Shown one piece after another: positions 26,097 through 35,196 of a stretch of DNA of 64,000 nucleotides (the stretch's first letter is position 1; every line of letters starts with the position of its first letter). The translations under genes were made by a program, and so were the position numbers. Source of the stretch: Sulfurirhabdus sp043759595 (GTDB lineage: Bacteria > Pseudomonadota > Gammaproteobacteria > Burkholderiales > SMCO01); assembly GCA_043759595.1 (NCBI GenBank), contig JAYVLG010000042.1, positions 1 to 64,000 of the forward strand, in the 5' to 3' direction. Under the pieces are notes generated by a model. It saw nothing but the letters and a program-made list of their open reading frames with translations. It searched no databases and was not told where the DNA came from.

Positions 26097-28067
26097 TTAC
26101 CCCTGCAACAACCTTATTTCTGCAACCGCCAGATTTTCTGGCGCCCCCCGCAACACCAGCACATCCCCCGCTTCAATCAACGTATCAGCAGAAGGATTTA
26201 AACCCCGAATGTTATGCCTGCGCACTGCCAGCACTTCAATCAAAAATTCATCCAGGCCCAATTCACCAATAGTTTTATTTACAGCCGCAGCACCCTGACT
26301 GATTAGCACGGATTGCAAACGGGGTTGCACTAATTCGGATTGCTCCAGACTGGCATCACTGACCCCCCGGAAGAAGCCTCTGAACAATCCATACCGTTGC
26401 TCACGCACATCACGAATGCGCTTAATCACCCGTGAAAGCGGCACACCCAGCAACATTAACGCATGGGAAGCCAGCATGAGAGAGCCTTCCAGCACTTCTG
26501 GCACCACTTCAGTGGCACCCGCCTGCATCAATTTTTCCAGATCGGTATCATCCAAAGTCCGGACAATAACCGGCAATTCAGGTCGCAATTCCTGAACGTG
26601 CCGTAAAATTTTCATGGCAGAGGCCACTTCTGCATAAGTCACTACGATGGCTTTGGCACGTTTCAAGCCTGCTGCAATCAACACTTCACGGCGGGCAGCG
26701 TCACCAAACACCACGCTTTCACCTCCGCCTGCTGCATCTTTCACCCGTTGCGGATCGAGATCCAGTGCAATAAAGGGGACATTTTCCTGGTCCAGAAAAC
26801 GCGCCAAATTTTGCCCGCTTCGACCATAACCACAAATAATCACGTGGCCTGCCGCGGCAAAACTGCGCACAGAAATTTCATGCAATTCCTTGGCACGACC
26901 AACCCATTCACTCCCGCATAATCGTCGCACGATGACTTCCGTGTATTGAATCATGAAAGGGGCCAGCACCATCGAAATCAGCATCGATGCCAGTACAATC
27001 TGCAGCGTCCCGGCATCAACCAGATTTAAAGCACCAGCCTGGGACAACAACACAAAACCAAATTCACCAGCTTGCGCCAGACCTAATCCAGTTCGCAGTG
27101 CAACGGCCGTATCATAACCAAACAACCTTCCCAACCCTACAATCAAGGCTAATTTCCCTAATACCAGCGCGGTGAGCACCAGTGCAACCCAGCCAAAATT
27201 CTGCACTACCGCACCAAAATCCAGCAACATGCCAATAGTAATAAAAAACAATCCCATCAATACATCACGGAATGGTTTGATATCGTCGTCCACTTGGTAG
27301 CGGTATTCTGTTTCAGAAATCAGCATGCCGGCCAGAAACGCCCCAAGTGCGAGGGAAAGGCCTGCAAGTTCAGTTAAATAAGCCAACCCCAGCGTGATCA
27401 GCAACACGTTGAGCATGAAAAGTTCGGCAGACTTCTGGCTGGCTACCAGATGGAACCATGAGCGCATTAAACGCTGGCCGAAATAAAGCAATACAGTCAG
27501 TACCACCACCGCTTTTATTGAAGCGGCTCCTAGCGCCATACCTAAATTTCCCCCTCCAGCAGCAAGCGCAGGGATCAAGATCAGCAAGGGCACGACAGCC
27601 AGATCCTGGAACAGCAACACACCAATAACCTGACGACCATGGGGCGATTGTAGTTCAAGCCGCTCAGACAACATTTTGCTGACAATCGCAGTTGAAGACA
27701 TAGCCAGCGCCCCACCCAATGCAATGCCTGCCATCCAGTTCAATTCTAAAATCCAGCTGACCACCCAGACAACAGAAAGCGTGAGAACAACCTGAGCCCC
27801 GCCAAAACCAAATACCAGCTTTCGCATTGCAAGCAATTTAGGCAGGCTGAATTCCAGCCCGATGCTAAACATCAGGAATACCACGCCAAACTCAGCTAAA
27901 TAGCGGGTCTGAGCGCTATCCTGAATCAACCCAAATGCATGGGGGCCGATCAGCATACCAACCAGCAAATAACCCAGCATGGGCGGCAAGCGCAAGACAC
28001 GGAACAGCGCCACCATCAGCACGGCAGCAGCGAGCAGTATCAGCACTAGGGATAAAGTGTTATGCAT
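26097..28067 (-). CDS. CPA2-family monovalent cation:proton antiporter with RCK domain (KefB/KefC-like)
   Basis: A 656-aa inner-membrane transporter. About twelve membrane spans make up the Na+/H+ exchanger domain (residues 5-385; LGYLLVGMLIGPHAFGL; GGALAMSSTAIVSKML). A TrkA-N/RCK domain follows with the nucleotide-binding GYGRSGQNLARFL, and a TrkA-C domain near the C-terminus (LGLDEFLIEVLAV). This is the layout of KefB/KefC/YbaL. No KefF/KefG ancillary gene lies beside it, so glutathione gating cannot be claimed. It is transcribed divergently from kdsD, a common neighbour in betaproteobacteria. Confidence 0.92.
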   Translation of the reverse strand: MHNTLSLVLILLAAAVLMVALFRVLRLPPMLGYLLVGMLIGPHAFGLIQDSAQTRYLAEFGVVFLMFSIGLEFSLPKLLAMRKLVFGFGGAQVVLTLSVVWVVSWILELNWMAGIALGGALAMSSTAIVSKMLSERLELQSPHGRQVIGVLLFQDLAVVPLLILIPALAAGGGNLGMALGAASIKAVVVLTVLLYFGQRLMRSWFHLVASQKSAELFMLNVLLITLGLAYLTELAGLSLALGAFLAGMLISETEYRYQVDDDIKPFRDVLMGLFFITIGMLLDFGAVVQNFGWVALVLTALVLGKLALIVGLGRLFGYDTAVALRTGLGLAQAGEFGFVLLSQAGALNLVDAGTLQIVLASMLISMVLAPFMIQYTEVIVRRLCGSEWVGRAKELHEISVRSFAAAGHVIICGYGRSGQNLARFLDQENVPFIALDLDPQRVKDAAGGGESVVFGDAARREVLIAAGLKRAKAIVVTYAEVASAMKILRHVQELRPELPVIVRTLDDTDLEKLMQAGATEVVPEVLEGSLMLASHALMLLGVPLSRVIKRIRDVREQRYGLFRGFFRGVSDASLEQSELVQPRLQSVLISQGAAAVNKTIGELGLDEFLIEVLAVRRHNIRGLNPSADTLIEAGDVLVLRGAPENLAVAEIRLLQG

Positions 28068-28283
28068 TCGGTTCCCAATATTATTCGTTATTCCTTGACT
28101 ACCCGAACTCGAAACGCTTCTGAATCTGTAAAGCGATCAAACTGCCAGCATCATAATTCGGCAGTTAAGAGAGAAAAAAACTGTTCTGAAAAACATAAAA
28201 AGATACTTGCCAACACTATGCCATGCAATCAGTATAAGCGAAGTGTTTTGCAGCCCTTTCAGTCTCTAGTATACTTCCAGTCC

Positions 28284-29291
28284 ATGATTCCTAACGAAAC
28301 TCATCAGGGGAAAAATCCCCACCCGACTGACCTGGCGCTTGATCTCGCGCGCAAAGTGCTCAAAATTGAAGCTGAAGCCGTCTTGGCCCTCATCGACAGA
28401 CTGGATCAGCAATTCATCCAGGCCCTTGAAATTATTTTACACTGCCAGGGACGCGTTGTGGTTAGCGGCATGGGGAAATCAGGTCATATTGCACGAAAAA
28501 TCGCAGCCACCATGGCCAGCACAGGTACGCCAGCATTTTTTATGCATCCTGCAGAGGCCAGCCATGGTGACCTGGGTATGATTACACCTAACGATGTGCT
28601 GATCGCCCTTTCTAACTCAGGCGAAAGCGCTGAACTCGTTTCAATTTTGCCTATGGTCAAACGCAAGGGCGCAAAACTGATTTCCATGACGGGCAATGCC
28701 AACTCCACTTTAGCACGGGAAGCGGATGTTCATCTGGATGCTTCAGTTAAAGAAGAAGCATGCCCCCTTGGACTGGCGCCAACTGCCAGCACCACGGCAA
28801 CTTTGGCACTGGGTGATGCTTTGGCGATAGCTTTACTGGACGCACGGGGTTTTGGGGCTGATGATTTTGCGCGCAGCCATCCTGGCGGGGCTTTGGGCCG
28901 TCGTCTGTTAGTACATGTAAAAGACATTATGCATGCCGGCTCTGCTTTACCTAAAGTCGCTCAAACCGCTTTACTGTCTGAAGCATTGCTGGAAATGTCG
29001 CGTAAAGGCATGGGAATGACGGCTGTGACAGATGACAATGACAAGCTGCTGGGCTTGTTTACTGATGGTGATTTACGCCGCACTCTGGACAAAAATCTGG
29101 ACATACACACGACGTTGATCACGCAGGTCATGACCCTATCGCCGCGCACTATTGATTCCAACAAACTGGCTGCTGAAGCCGTTCAGGTAATGGAACAATA
29201 CAAAATTAACGGTTTGCTGGTAACCGACGAGAATTTGCGGCTTGTAGGCGCACTTAACATGCACGATTTACTGCGTGCCGGTGTGGTGTAA
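28284..29291 (+). CDS. kdsD: arabinose-5-phosphate isomerase
   Basis: A 335-aa enzyme converting D-ribulose-5-phosphate to D-arabinose-5-phosphate, the first step of KDO synthesis. An N-terminal SIS domain (VVVSGMGKSGHIARKIAATM; MHPAEASHGDLGMI; SNSGESAELV) is followed by two CBS domains (VKDIMHAGSALP...; VMTLSPRTIDSNKLAAEAV). I choose ATG 28284, which gives the family's usual length; the frame is open upstream to 28062 but that extension is not protein-like. It heads the kdsD-kdsC-lptC-lptA-lptB run. Confidence 0.95.
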   Translation: MIPNETHQGKNPHPTDLALDLARKVLKIEAEAVLALIDRLDQQFIQALEIILHCQGRVVVSGMGKSGHIARKIAATMASTGTPAFFMHPAEASHGDLGMITPNDVLIALSNSGESAELVSILPMVKRKGAKLISMTGNANSTLAREADVHLDASVKEEACPLGLAPTASTTATLALGDALAIALLDARGFGADDFARSHPGGALGRRLLVHVKDIMHAGSALPKVAQTALLSEALLEMSRKGMGMTAVTDDNDKLLGLFTDGDLRRTLDKNLDIHTTLITQVMTLSPRTIDSNKLAAEAVQVMEQYKINGLLVTDENLRLVGALNMHDLLRAGVV

Positions 29292-29345
29292 TAAAGCAGT
29301 TATCCGTGAAACTATCCGCAAGCATTTCAACCGGGAATTGAACTT

Positions 29346-29870
29346 ATGCAAGAATTTTTTACGCGAGCAAAACAAATCAAACTGGTCATTTTTGACGTGG
29401 ATGGCGTCATGACCGATGGTAGTCTGTACCTGACAGATGATGGACAAGAATTGAAAGCATTCAATTCACTGGATGGCCACGGCATGAAAATGCTCAAGCG
29501 TTCCGGGGTAGATCTGGCAATTATTACTGGCCGCACTTCCAAACTGGTTCCTCATCGCGCAAAAAACCTGGGGATAGAGCATATATACCAAGGTGCGGAA
29601 AATAAAGTTGAGGCTTATGAGCATCTGATTAATGCCTTGCAGATCTCCCCTGAGAATGTTGCCTATATGGGCGATGATGTAGTGGATTTGCCCGTTATGC
29701 GCCGCTGCGGTTTGGCCCTGTGCGTTGCCAATGGTCATCACTTGGCAAAACAGCATGCCCACTATGTCACCAAACTTGACGGTGGCCATGGTGCTGTACG
29801 CGAAATATGCGAACTAATGATGCAGGCGCAGGGTACCTACGATGCACAAATGGCACAATATCTCTCTTAA
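29346..29870 (+). CDS. kdsC: 3-deoxy-D-manno-octulosonate-8-phosphate phosphatase
   Basis: A 174-aa HAD-family C0-type phosphatase that dephosphorylates KDO-8-phosphate. The DxD catalytic motif FDVDGVMTDG is near residue 20, motif II is IITGRTSKLV, and the Mg-binding motif is YMGDDVVDLPVM. The length is normal. Its TAA directly abuts the ATG of lptC, so the KDO and LPS-transport genes are translationally linked. Confidence 0.96.
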   Translation: MQEFFTRAKQIKLVIFDVDGVMTDGSLYLTDDGQELKAFNSLDGHGMKMLKRSGVDLAIITGRTSKLVPHRAKNLGIEHIYQGAENKVEAYEHLINALQISPENVAYMGDDVVDLPVMRRCGLALCVANGHHLAKQHAHYVTKLDGGHGAVREICELMMQAQGTYDAQMAQYLS

Positions 29871-30443
29871 ATGAACGATAGAGTCGCCATCTGGTTTCCC
29901 ATTGGTTTAATGTTATTGCTTGCCGGCCTGACATACTGGCTGGACAGATCTGTGCAACCACCGCCCCCGAAACAGGACGGCAGCAATCGGCACGACCCGG
30001 ACTATATTATTGATCGATTTTCTGCCACACGCCTGGGAGAAGATGGTAACCCGGCTTACAAGCTCATAGCCAACAAAATGACACATTATCCAGATGATGA
30101 CAGCACACACCTGGAACACCCCTACTTTAGCAGCCTGGCAAAAGACAAGCCGCCATTGCATATTTCCGGAGACAAGGGGCTTATCTCCAAGGACGGAGAT
30201 CATGTCTATTTCACCGGCCACGTTCAGATTACTCGCGAGGCAGCAGGCATAGACAGCCAGATGACCCTAAACACAACTTATCTGCACATCATTCCTGACA
30301 AGGGGCTGGTCAGTACAGATAAACCTGTCATTATCAAAGACGCGCATACCAATATTTCGGCGATTGGCTTAGAATTAGACAACAATACGAGAATCTACAA
30401 GCTACTTTCCCGTGTAAAAGGACGTTATGACAAAGCAAAGTAA
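29871..30443 (+). CDS. lptC: LPS export ABC transporter periplasmic protein LptC
   Basis: A 190-aa bitopic protein with one N-terminal span (IWFPIGLMLLLAGLTYWL) and a periplasmic beta-jellyroll (IIDRFSATRLGEDGNPAYKL; GDHVYFTGHVQITREA). It passes LPS from LptBFG to LptA. It starts immediately after the kdsC stop and overlaps lptA by 17 bp. lptF and lptG are not here, as in most proteobacteria. Confidence 0.92.
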   Translation: MNDRVAIWFPIGLMLLLAGLTYWLDRSVQPPPPKQDGSNRHDPDYIIDRFSATRLGEDGNPAYKLIANKMTHYPDDDSTHLEHPYFSSLAKDKPPLHISGDKGLISKDGDHVYFTGHVQITREAAGIDSQMTLNTTYLHIIPDKGLVSTDKPVIIKDAHTNISAIGLELDNNTRIYKLLSRVKGRYDKAK

Positions 30444-31044
30444 GTCTGCACAACCATTTAAGACCCAATTTTTATTGCCGGGCTGCATCTTGCTGTTATG
30501 CTCGTTTTCAGCATTTGCTGAAAAAGCTGACCGTGAAAAACCCGTTAATCTTGAAGCAGATACTGTTACAGTAGATGATTCAAAGCAAACAAGCATCTAT
30601 CAGGGCAAAGTGGTACTCACCCAAGGAACATTGGTTATCAGGGGAGACAAACTGATCGTCAAGCAAGGTGCTGAAGGTTTTGAGCATGGCACGGTATATG
30701 GTACCCCTGCCACTTTCAAGCAGAAGCGAGAAGGTTATGACGAATATATTGAAGGCTTTGCTGATCGCATCGAATACAATGCAAAAACAGATAAGGCAGA
30801 GCTGTTTAATCACGCCCGCATGAAGCGCAATCAGGATGAAGTACAAGGCAATTATATTTCTTACGATGCCAGAACCGAGTTTTTCCAGGTTCTGGGGGGT
30901 GACAAAGACAAGGGTACACCCGGTGGTGGCCGTGTTCGTGCTGTCATTCAGCCTAAAACCAAACCAGCGGCCAGTGGCGCAGGTATAACCGTAACTGCTC
31001 CTGCCGCTCAACCAGCAGAAAGTGCTGGGAAAGCGTTAAAATAA
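30427..31044 (+). CDS. lptA: LPS transport periplasmic protein LptA
   Basis: A 205-aa periplasmic bridge protein. The signal peptide (LPGCILLLCSFSAFA) is followed by an OstA-type beta-jellyroll: PVNLEADTVTVDD, YQGKVVLTQGTLVIRGDKL, and a GGGRVRAVIQPK tail. The ATG lies inside the end of lptC, so the two are coupled. The C-terminal Ala/Pro-rich extension is not unusual for betaproteobacteria. Confidence 0.93.
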   Translation: MTKQSKSAQPFKTQFLLPGCILLLCSFSAFAEKADREKPVNLEADTVTVDDSKQTSIYQGKVVLTQGTLVIRGDKLIVKQGAEGFEHGTVYGTPATFKQKREGYDEYIEGFADRIEYNAKTDKAELFNHARMKRNQDEVQGNYISYDARTEFFQVLGGDKDKGTPGGGRVRAVIQPKTKPAASGAGITVTAPAAQPAESAGKALK

Positions 31045-31122
31045 CCTTCGCGTTCTCAACTGCTACAATCCCTATTGGGCAGCGCCGGAACTAACAAAAA
31101 GAAAAAGATTGAACCGATTCCA

Positions 31123-31845
31123 ATGAGTGAACTGAAAGCATCCGGTCTTAAAAAAAGGTACAAATCCCGCACAGTGGTGCAGGATGTTTCTCTGGAAGTC
31201 AGCAGCGGCGAAGTTGTTGGCTTGCTAGGGCCTAATGGTGCCGGAAAAACAACCTGTTTTTACATGATAGTCGGACTGGTTGGTCTGGACGGTGGAAACA
31301 TCCAGCTGGATGGACAGGAACTGGGGAAAATGCCTATTCACCGTCGGGCGCGCCTTGGTTTGAGCTATTTACCCCAGGAAGCATCCATCTTTCGCAAGCT
31401 TACCGTTGAAGAAAACATTCAGGCTATCCTTGAATTGCAACCCTTGACATCGCAACAGATTCAGATTCAACTGGACGAACTGCTGCACGAGTTGCACATT
31501 GAGCATCTTCGTGGTAATCCTGCATTGAGTCTTTCTGGCGGAGAGCGGAGAAGGGTAGAGATTGCGCGTGCATTGGCCAGCCAGCCCCGATTTATCCTGC
31601 TGGATGAACCATTTGCAGGAGTTGACCCTATCGCAGTAATAGATATTCAGAAAATTATCCGTTTCCTGACGGACCGCGGCATCGGTGTGCTGATCACGGA
31701 CCACAATGTCCGTGAAACACTGGGGATTTGCGACCGCGCCTACATTATCAATGAAGGAACTGTATTGGCCTTCGGCAAACCGGATGAAATCATTTATAAT
31801 GAAAGCGTGAGAAAAGTTTACCTTGGGGAGCATTTCCGGCTATAG
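31123..31845 (+). CDS. lptB: LPS export ABC transporter ATP-binding protein LptB
   Basis: A 240-aa ABC ATPase that drives LPS extraction with LptF/LptG. Walker A is GPNGAGKTTCFY, the Q-loop segment is YLPQEASIFRKL, the signature is LSLSGGERRRVEIARAL, Walker B is FILLDEPFAGVDP, and the H-loop is TDHNVRE. I choose ATG 31123 (MSELKASGLKKRY); an upstream TTG at 31075 would add 16 Lys-rich residues. The gene follows lptA and precedes rpoN, the conserved order. Confidence 0.95.
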   Translation: MSELKASGLKKRYKSRTVVQDVSLEVSSGEVVGLLGPNGAGKTTCFYMIVGLVGLDGGNIQLDGQELGKMPIHRRARLGLSYLPQEASIFRKLTVEENIQAILELQPLTSQQIQIQLDELLHELHIEHLRGNPALSLSGGERRRVEIARALASQPRFILLDEPFAGVDPIAVIDIQKIIRFLTDRGIGVLITDHNVRETLGICDRAYIINEGTVLAFGKPDEIIYNESVRKVYLGEHFRL

Positions 31846-31934
31846 AACGTTGTTCCAGTTGTATTGATGCGCGTGGCTTTTTTAAACCCACACCTTATAT
31901 TTAACTCGAAGCCTGAAGCATTTAATCACATTTA

Positions 31935-33383
31935 ATGAAACACAGCTTACAACTCAAACTTTCACAACAACTGACGCTAACGCCGCAACTGCAGCTTTCA
32001 ATACGTTTGTTGCAACTTTCCACGCTGGAATTGAGCCAGGAGGTTGAAACTTTTCTGCAAGACAACCCGTTGCTTGAAAGAATTGAAAAAAACGGTGATG
32101 AGTATCTTCCCCCACAAGACGCTGAAATCAGCATCCCACAAGGTGAACCCGCCGCAGAATCTCCTCAAGAAAAAGACCCCACCGAAACCACCTCGGAACG
32201 AGAAGACTACAGCGATGACAACTGGAATGACGATAACACCAATTACGGCACTCCTAGAGATGAAAACGACGAATCTGACTCACCTAAACTGGAAGCTGAA
32301 ACAACCACGCTACGCCAGCATCTCTTGTGGCAGCTTAACCTGACTCAACTCCCTGATCGCGACAGAACCCTGGTAGAAATGCTCATCGATGCACTGGATG
32401 ACGCAGGCTATATGACTCAGGATCTGGATGAGTTAGCTACCATGCTCCCGCCGGAACTGGAAATCGAGCCCATTGAACTGCAAATTGCGCTCAAGCATTT
32501 ACAAAACTTTGATCCGATTGGTATCGGTGCTCGCAATCTGGCCGAATGTCTGGCGCTGCAACTGGAAGCAATGCCAAAAGATACCCCTTACAGGACCGAA
32601 TCGCTGCTCACGGTACGCAACCATCTGGATAGTCTTGCCTCTCGCGATTATAATAAGCTCAAGAAAGCATTACATACTAACGACGAGGGCATTCGTCAGA
32701 TTCAGCATCTGATTACCCATTTAAATCCAAGACCTGGCGGCAATTATTCCACCGATGAAACACGCTATGTGATCTGCGATGTGATCGTTAAAAAGGTAAA
32801 AGGCATGTGGGTAGCCAGCCTGAACCCGGACGCCATGCCTAAGCTGCGCATCAATAAAATGTACGCAAACATTCTTCAAAACACCGGCAACGCTTCCAGT
32901 CAGCAAATGGCGAATCAATTGCAGGAAGCCAAATGGCTGATCAAAAACATTCAGCAACGTTTTGAAACGATTTTACGGGTTTCTCAAGCCATCGTTGATC
33001 GCCAGAAGCATTTTTTCGAACATGGCGACGTTGCCATGCGCCCCCTGGTTTTACGTGAAATCGCAGAAACGGTTGAACTGCACGAATCGACCATTTCACG
33101 CGTTACCACCCAGAAATACATGCACACCCCGCGCGGCATATACGAGCTGAAACATTTCTTTGGCAGCCATGTGACCACTGAAACAGGAGGCGCATGCTCA
33201 GCAACCGCTATCCGCGCGTTAATCAAACAGCTAGTCAGCGCTGAAGATGCAAAAAAACCTCTGTCAGACAGCCAGATATCCAACATTCTTTCTCAACAGG
33301 GTATTGTTGTGGCTCGTCGAACGATTGCAAAATATCGAGAGTCGCTGCAAATCCCGCCCGTTAGCCTTCGCAAATCAATCTAA
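31935..33383 (+). CDS. rpoN: RNA polymerase sigma-54 factor
   Basis: A 482-aa alternative sigma factor. Region I is Gln/Leu-rich (LQLKLSQQLTLTPQLQLSIR) and contacts activators. Region II is acidic (residues about 60-115). Region III contains the core-binding part and helix-turn-helix (ETVELHESTISRVTTQKYM). The C-terminal RpoN box reads ARRTIAKYRESL. It is needed for the GG-N10-GC promoter at 25341 and by the NtrC-type regulator at 1818. It sits in its standard place between lptB and hpf. Confidence 0.96.
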   Translation: MKHSLQLKLSQQLTLTPQLQLSIRLLQLSTLELSQEVETFLQDNPLLERIEKNGDEYLPPQDAEISIPQGEPAAESPQEKDPTETTSEREDYSDDNWNDDNTNYGTPRDENDESDSPKLEAETTTLRQHLLWQLNLTQLPDRDRTLVEMLIDALDDAGYMTQDLDELATMLPPELEIEPIELQIALKHLQNFDPIGIGARNLAECLALQLEAMPKDTPYRTESLLTVRNHLDSLASRDYNKLKKALHTNDEGIRQIQHLITHLNPRPGGNYSTDETRYVICDVIVKKVKGMWVASLNPDAMPKLRINKMYANILQNTGNASSQQMANQLQEAKWLIKNIQQRFETILRVSQAIVDRQKHFFEHGDVAMRPLVLREIAETVELHESTISRVTTQKYMHTPRGIYELKHFFGSHVTTETGGACSATAIRALIKQLVSAEDAKKPLSDSQISNILSQQGIVVARRTIAKYRESLQIPPVSLRKSI

Positions 33384-33399
33384 GTAAAAGGAGCAGCAA

Positions 33400-33726
33400 A
33401 TGAATCTGACGATTACCGGACACCACCTAGAAATCACCCCTGCCATACGTGATTATGTCAACGCCAAACTTGAAAGAATCACCCGCCATTTTGACCATTT
33501 AATAGACGTCAATGTCACATTGACAGTTGAAAAACTGGTTCAGAAAGTTGAGGCCAACTTGCATGTCCGAGGTAAAGACATCCATGCTCAGTCAGAAGAT
33601 GCTGACATGTATGCCGCCATTGATAGCCTGGCAGACAAACTGGATCGCCAGGTCATCAAGCACAAAGAAAAAAACGGTGATGTTCACCGACAGACTGGCG
33701 GACTGAAAGAAGAACTGCCAGAATAA
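33400..33726 (+). CDS. hpf: ribosome hibernation-promoting factor
   Basis: A 108-aa protein of the short HPF/YfiA family, which binds the 30S decoding site and promotes 100S dimers in slow growth. It has the typical start MNLTITGHHLEITPAIRDYV and a YAAIDSLADKLDRQVIKHKEK segment. AAGGAG precedes the ATG by 8 bp. It lies 16 bp after rpoN, the usual order. Confidence 0.94.
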   Translation: MNLTITGHHLEITPAIRDYVNAKLERITRHFDHLIDVNVTLTVEKLVQKVEANLHVRGKDIHAQSEDADMYAAIDSLADKLDRQVIKHKEKNGDVHRQTGGLKEELPE

Positions 33727-33729
33727 ACC

Positions 33730-34215
33730 ATGGGTTTTATCGCCAAACTCCTGCCCCAGAGCAACCTCATGGTTGATCTGGATGCCAGCAGCAAGAATCA
33801 ACTTTTCGAGCTGGCTGGTGAGCTGTTTGAAGCTAACAGCAAGCTGAGCAAGCGCGCGGTTATCGATAGTTTGATTTCACGTGAAAAGCTTGGCTCAACC
33901 GGACTGGGGCAAGGGGTGGCGATACCCCATGGCAGAATAAAAAACCTGACAGAAGCCGTGGGTGCTTTTTTCAAACTCCTGCCACCCATTGCATTTGATT
34001 CGCCGGACAACATACCGGTTAATCTGGTTTTTGTCTTACTTGTCCCCGCACACGCAACCGACCTCCATCTGGAGATTCTCGGGGAACTGGCCGAAATGTT
34101 CTGCGACAAATCGTTGCGCGACAAACTTCTGGCCAGCCATGATGTCCTGGAAACATATCAACTACTCACACAATGGGTTTCCCATGACGCAGATAACCGT
34201 ACGACAACTTTATGA
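33730..34215 (+). CDS. ptsN: nitrogen-regulatory PTS enzyme IIA
   Basis: A 161-aa EIIA-Ntr protein, a regulatory phosphocarrier with no sugar permease role. The phosphorylated His is in GQGVAIPHGRIKN. The rest fits the PTS_EIIA type 2 fold (LVFVLLVPAHATDLHLEILGELA). It starts 3 bp after hpf and overlaps hprK by 32 bp in a different frame. Confidence 0.94.
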   Translation: MGFIAKLLPQSNLMVDLDASSKNQLFELAGELFEANSKLSKRAVIDSLISREKLGSTGLGQGVAIPHGRIKNLTEAVGAFFKLLPPIAFDSPDNIPVNLVFVLLVPAHATDLHLEILGELAEMFCDKSLRDKLLASHDVLETYQLLTQWVSHDADNRTTTL

Positions 34216-35125
34216 GGACTCAAAGGAAAAGCTTGAGTTAAACTGGGTTGCAGGCAGAAACGGTGTCGACAAACTCCTCACTTCAGATACCGTACAAAAA
34301 CTTTCCCTCGCACTGATCGGACACCTGAACTTTGTCCATCCCAATCGCGTTCAAGTATTGGGGTGTGCTGAAATGGATTATTTGCGCAGCCTGGACACTG
34401 ACGCATTGAGAAAGGCGGTTGACAGACTGTTTTCAACCGAACTCGCTGCAATCATCGTTGCGAATAACGAACTGGTACCGCCATCCCTGCTGGCAGCTTC
34501 AAACGATACCCAAACCCCGCTTTTCACTTCTCCAAGCGCCAGCCCGGAACTCATGAGTTTTCTTCGCCATTATCTGGCCCAGGCACTTGCCGAATCCGTT
34601 ACCCTTCATGGTGTCTTTCTGGAAGTAATGGGCATGGGGGTACTGATCAGCGGCAGTGCTGCTATCGGGAAAAGTGAACTCGCTCTGGAACTCATCACCC
34701 GTGGCCATCGACTCATTGCGGATGACATGGTTGACCTGTTTCAGGTTGCCCCTGACACCCTGGAAGGTCGTTGCCCCCCCATGCTGGAAGGCTTCCTTGA
34801 AGTACGCGGTTTGGGCATTCTGAGCATCCGCACATTATTTGGCGAAATAGCGGTTAAAGCCAAAAAGAATCTCAAGCTGATTGTTCACCTTGAAAAACCG
34901 GCTGACAAGGGCATGACAGACATGGAACGGCTTGAAATGCATTCCTCAACCGAAACCATTCTAGGCATTGATATTCCCAAAGTCCGGATTCCAGTAGCAG
35001 CGGGCCGAAATTTAGCCGTACTGGTTGAAGTCGCGGTGCGTAACCACATTCTGCATTTACGCGGCATAAACAGTGCAGAGCTGTTTATGGAACGGCAGCA
35101 GCAGATGATTCTGGGAGAAGATTAA
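34184..35125 (+). CDS. hprK: HPr kinase/phosphorylase
   Basis: A 313-aa bifunctional kinase/phosphorylase acting on Ser of HPr. I choose ATG 34184 (MTQITVRQLYEDSKEKLELN), which overlaps the ptsN end by 32 bp; the frame is open further upstream but reads as an antisense-like shadow of ptsN. The P-loop is GVLISGSAAIGKSELAL, a variant of the usual GxSGxGKS. The capping segment EVRGLGILSIRTLFG is the family signature. Presence of HprK together with PtsN and RapZ is characteristic of betaproteobacteria. Confidence 0.93.
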   Translation: MTQITVRQLYEDSKEKLELNWVAGRNGVDKLLTSDTVQKLSLALIGHLNFVHPNRVQVLGCAEMDYLRSLDTDALRKAVDRLFSTELAAIIVANNELVPPSLLAASNDTQTPLFTSPSASPELMSFLRHYLAQALAESVTLHGVFLEVMGMGVLISGSAAIGKSELALELITRGHRLIADDMVDLFQVAPDTLEGRCPPMLEGFLEVRGLGILSIRTLFGEIAVKAKKNLKLIVHLEKPADKGMTDMERLEMHSSTETILGIDIPKVRIPVAAGRNLAVLVEVAVRNHILHLRGINSAELFMERQQQMILGED

Positions 35126-35196
35126 CCGGCAAGACTTTTCACCAGCAATAAACTCCAGTATCCTAAAACCTTTAAGCCCTTTCTGCTCAATACCAA

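Noticed and set aside
28062..28283. Extended N-terminus of kdsD
   Set aside because: The added 74 residues are Ser/Asn/Lys-rich without domain character; ATG 28284 gives the usual length.
33962..34183. Extended N-terminus of hprK
   Set aside because: The 74 extra residues are only the ptsN gene read in another frame; the normal HprK start is at 34184.
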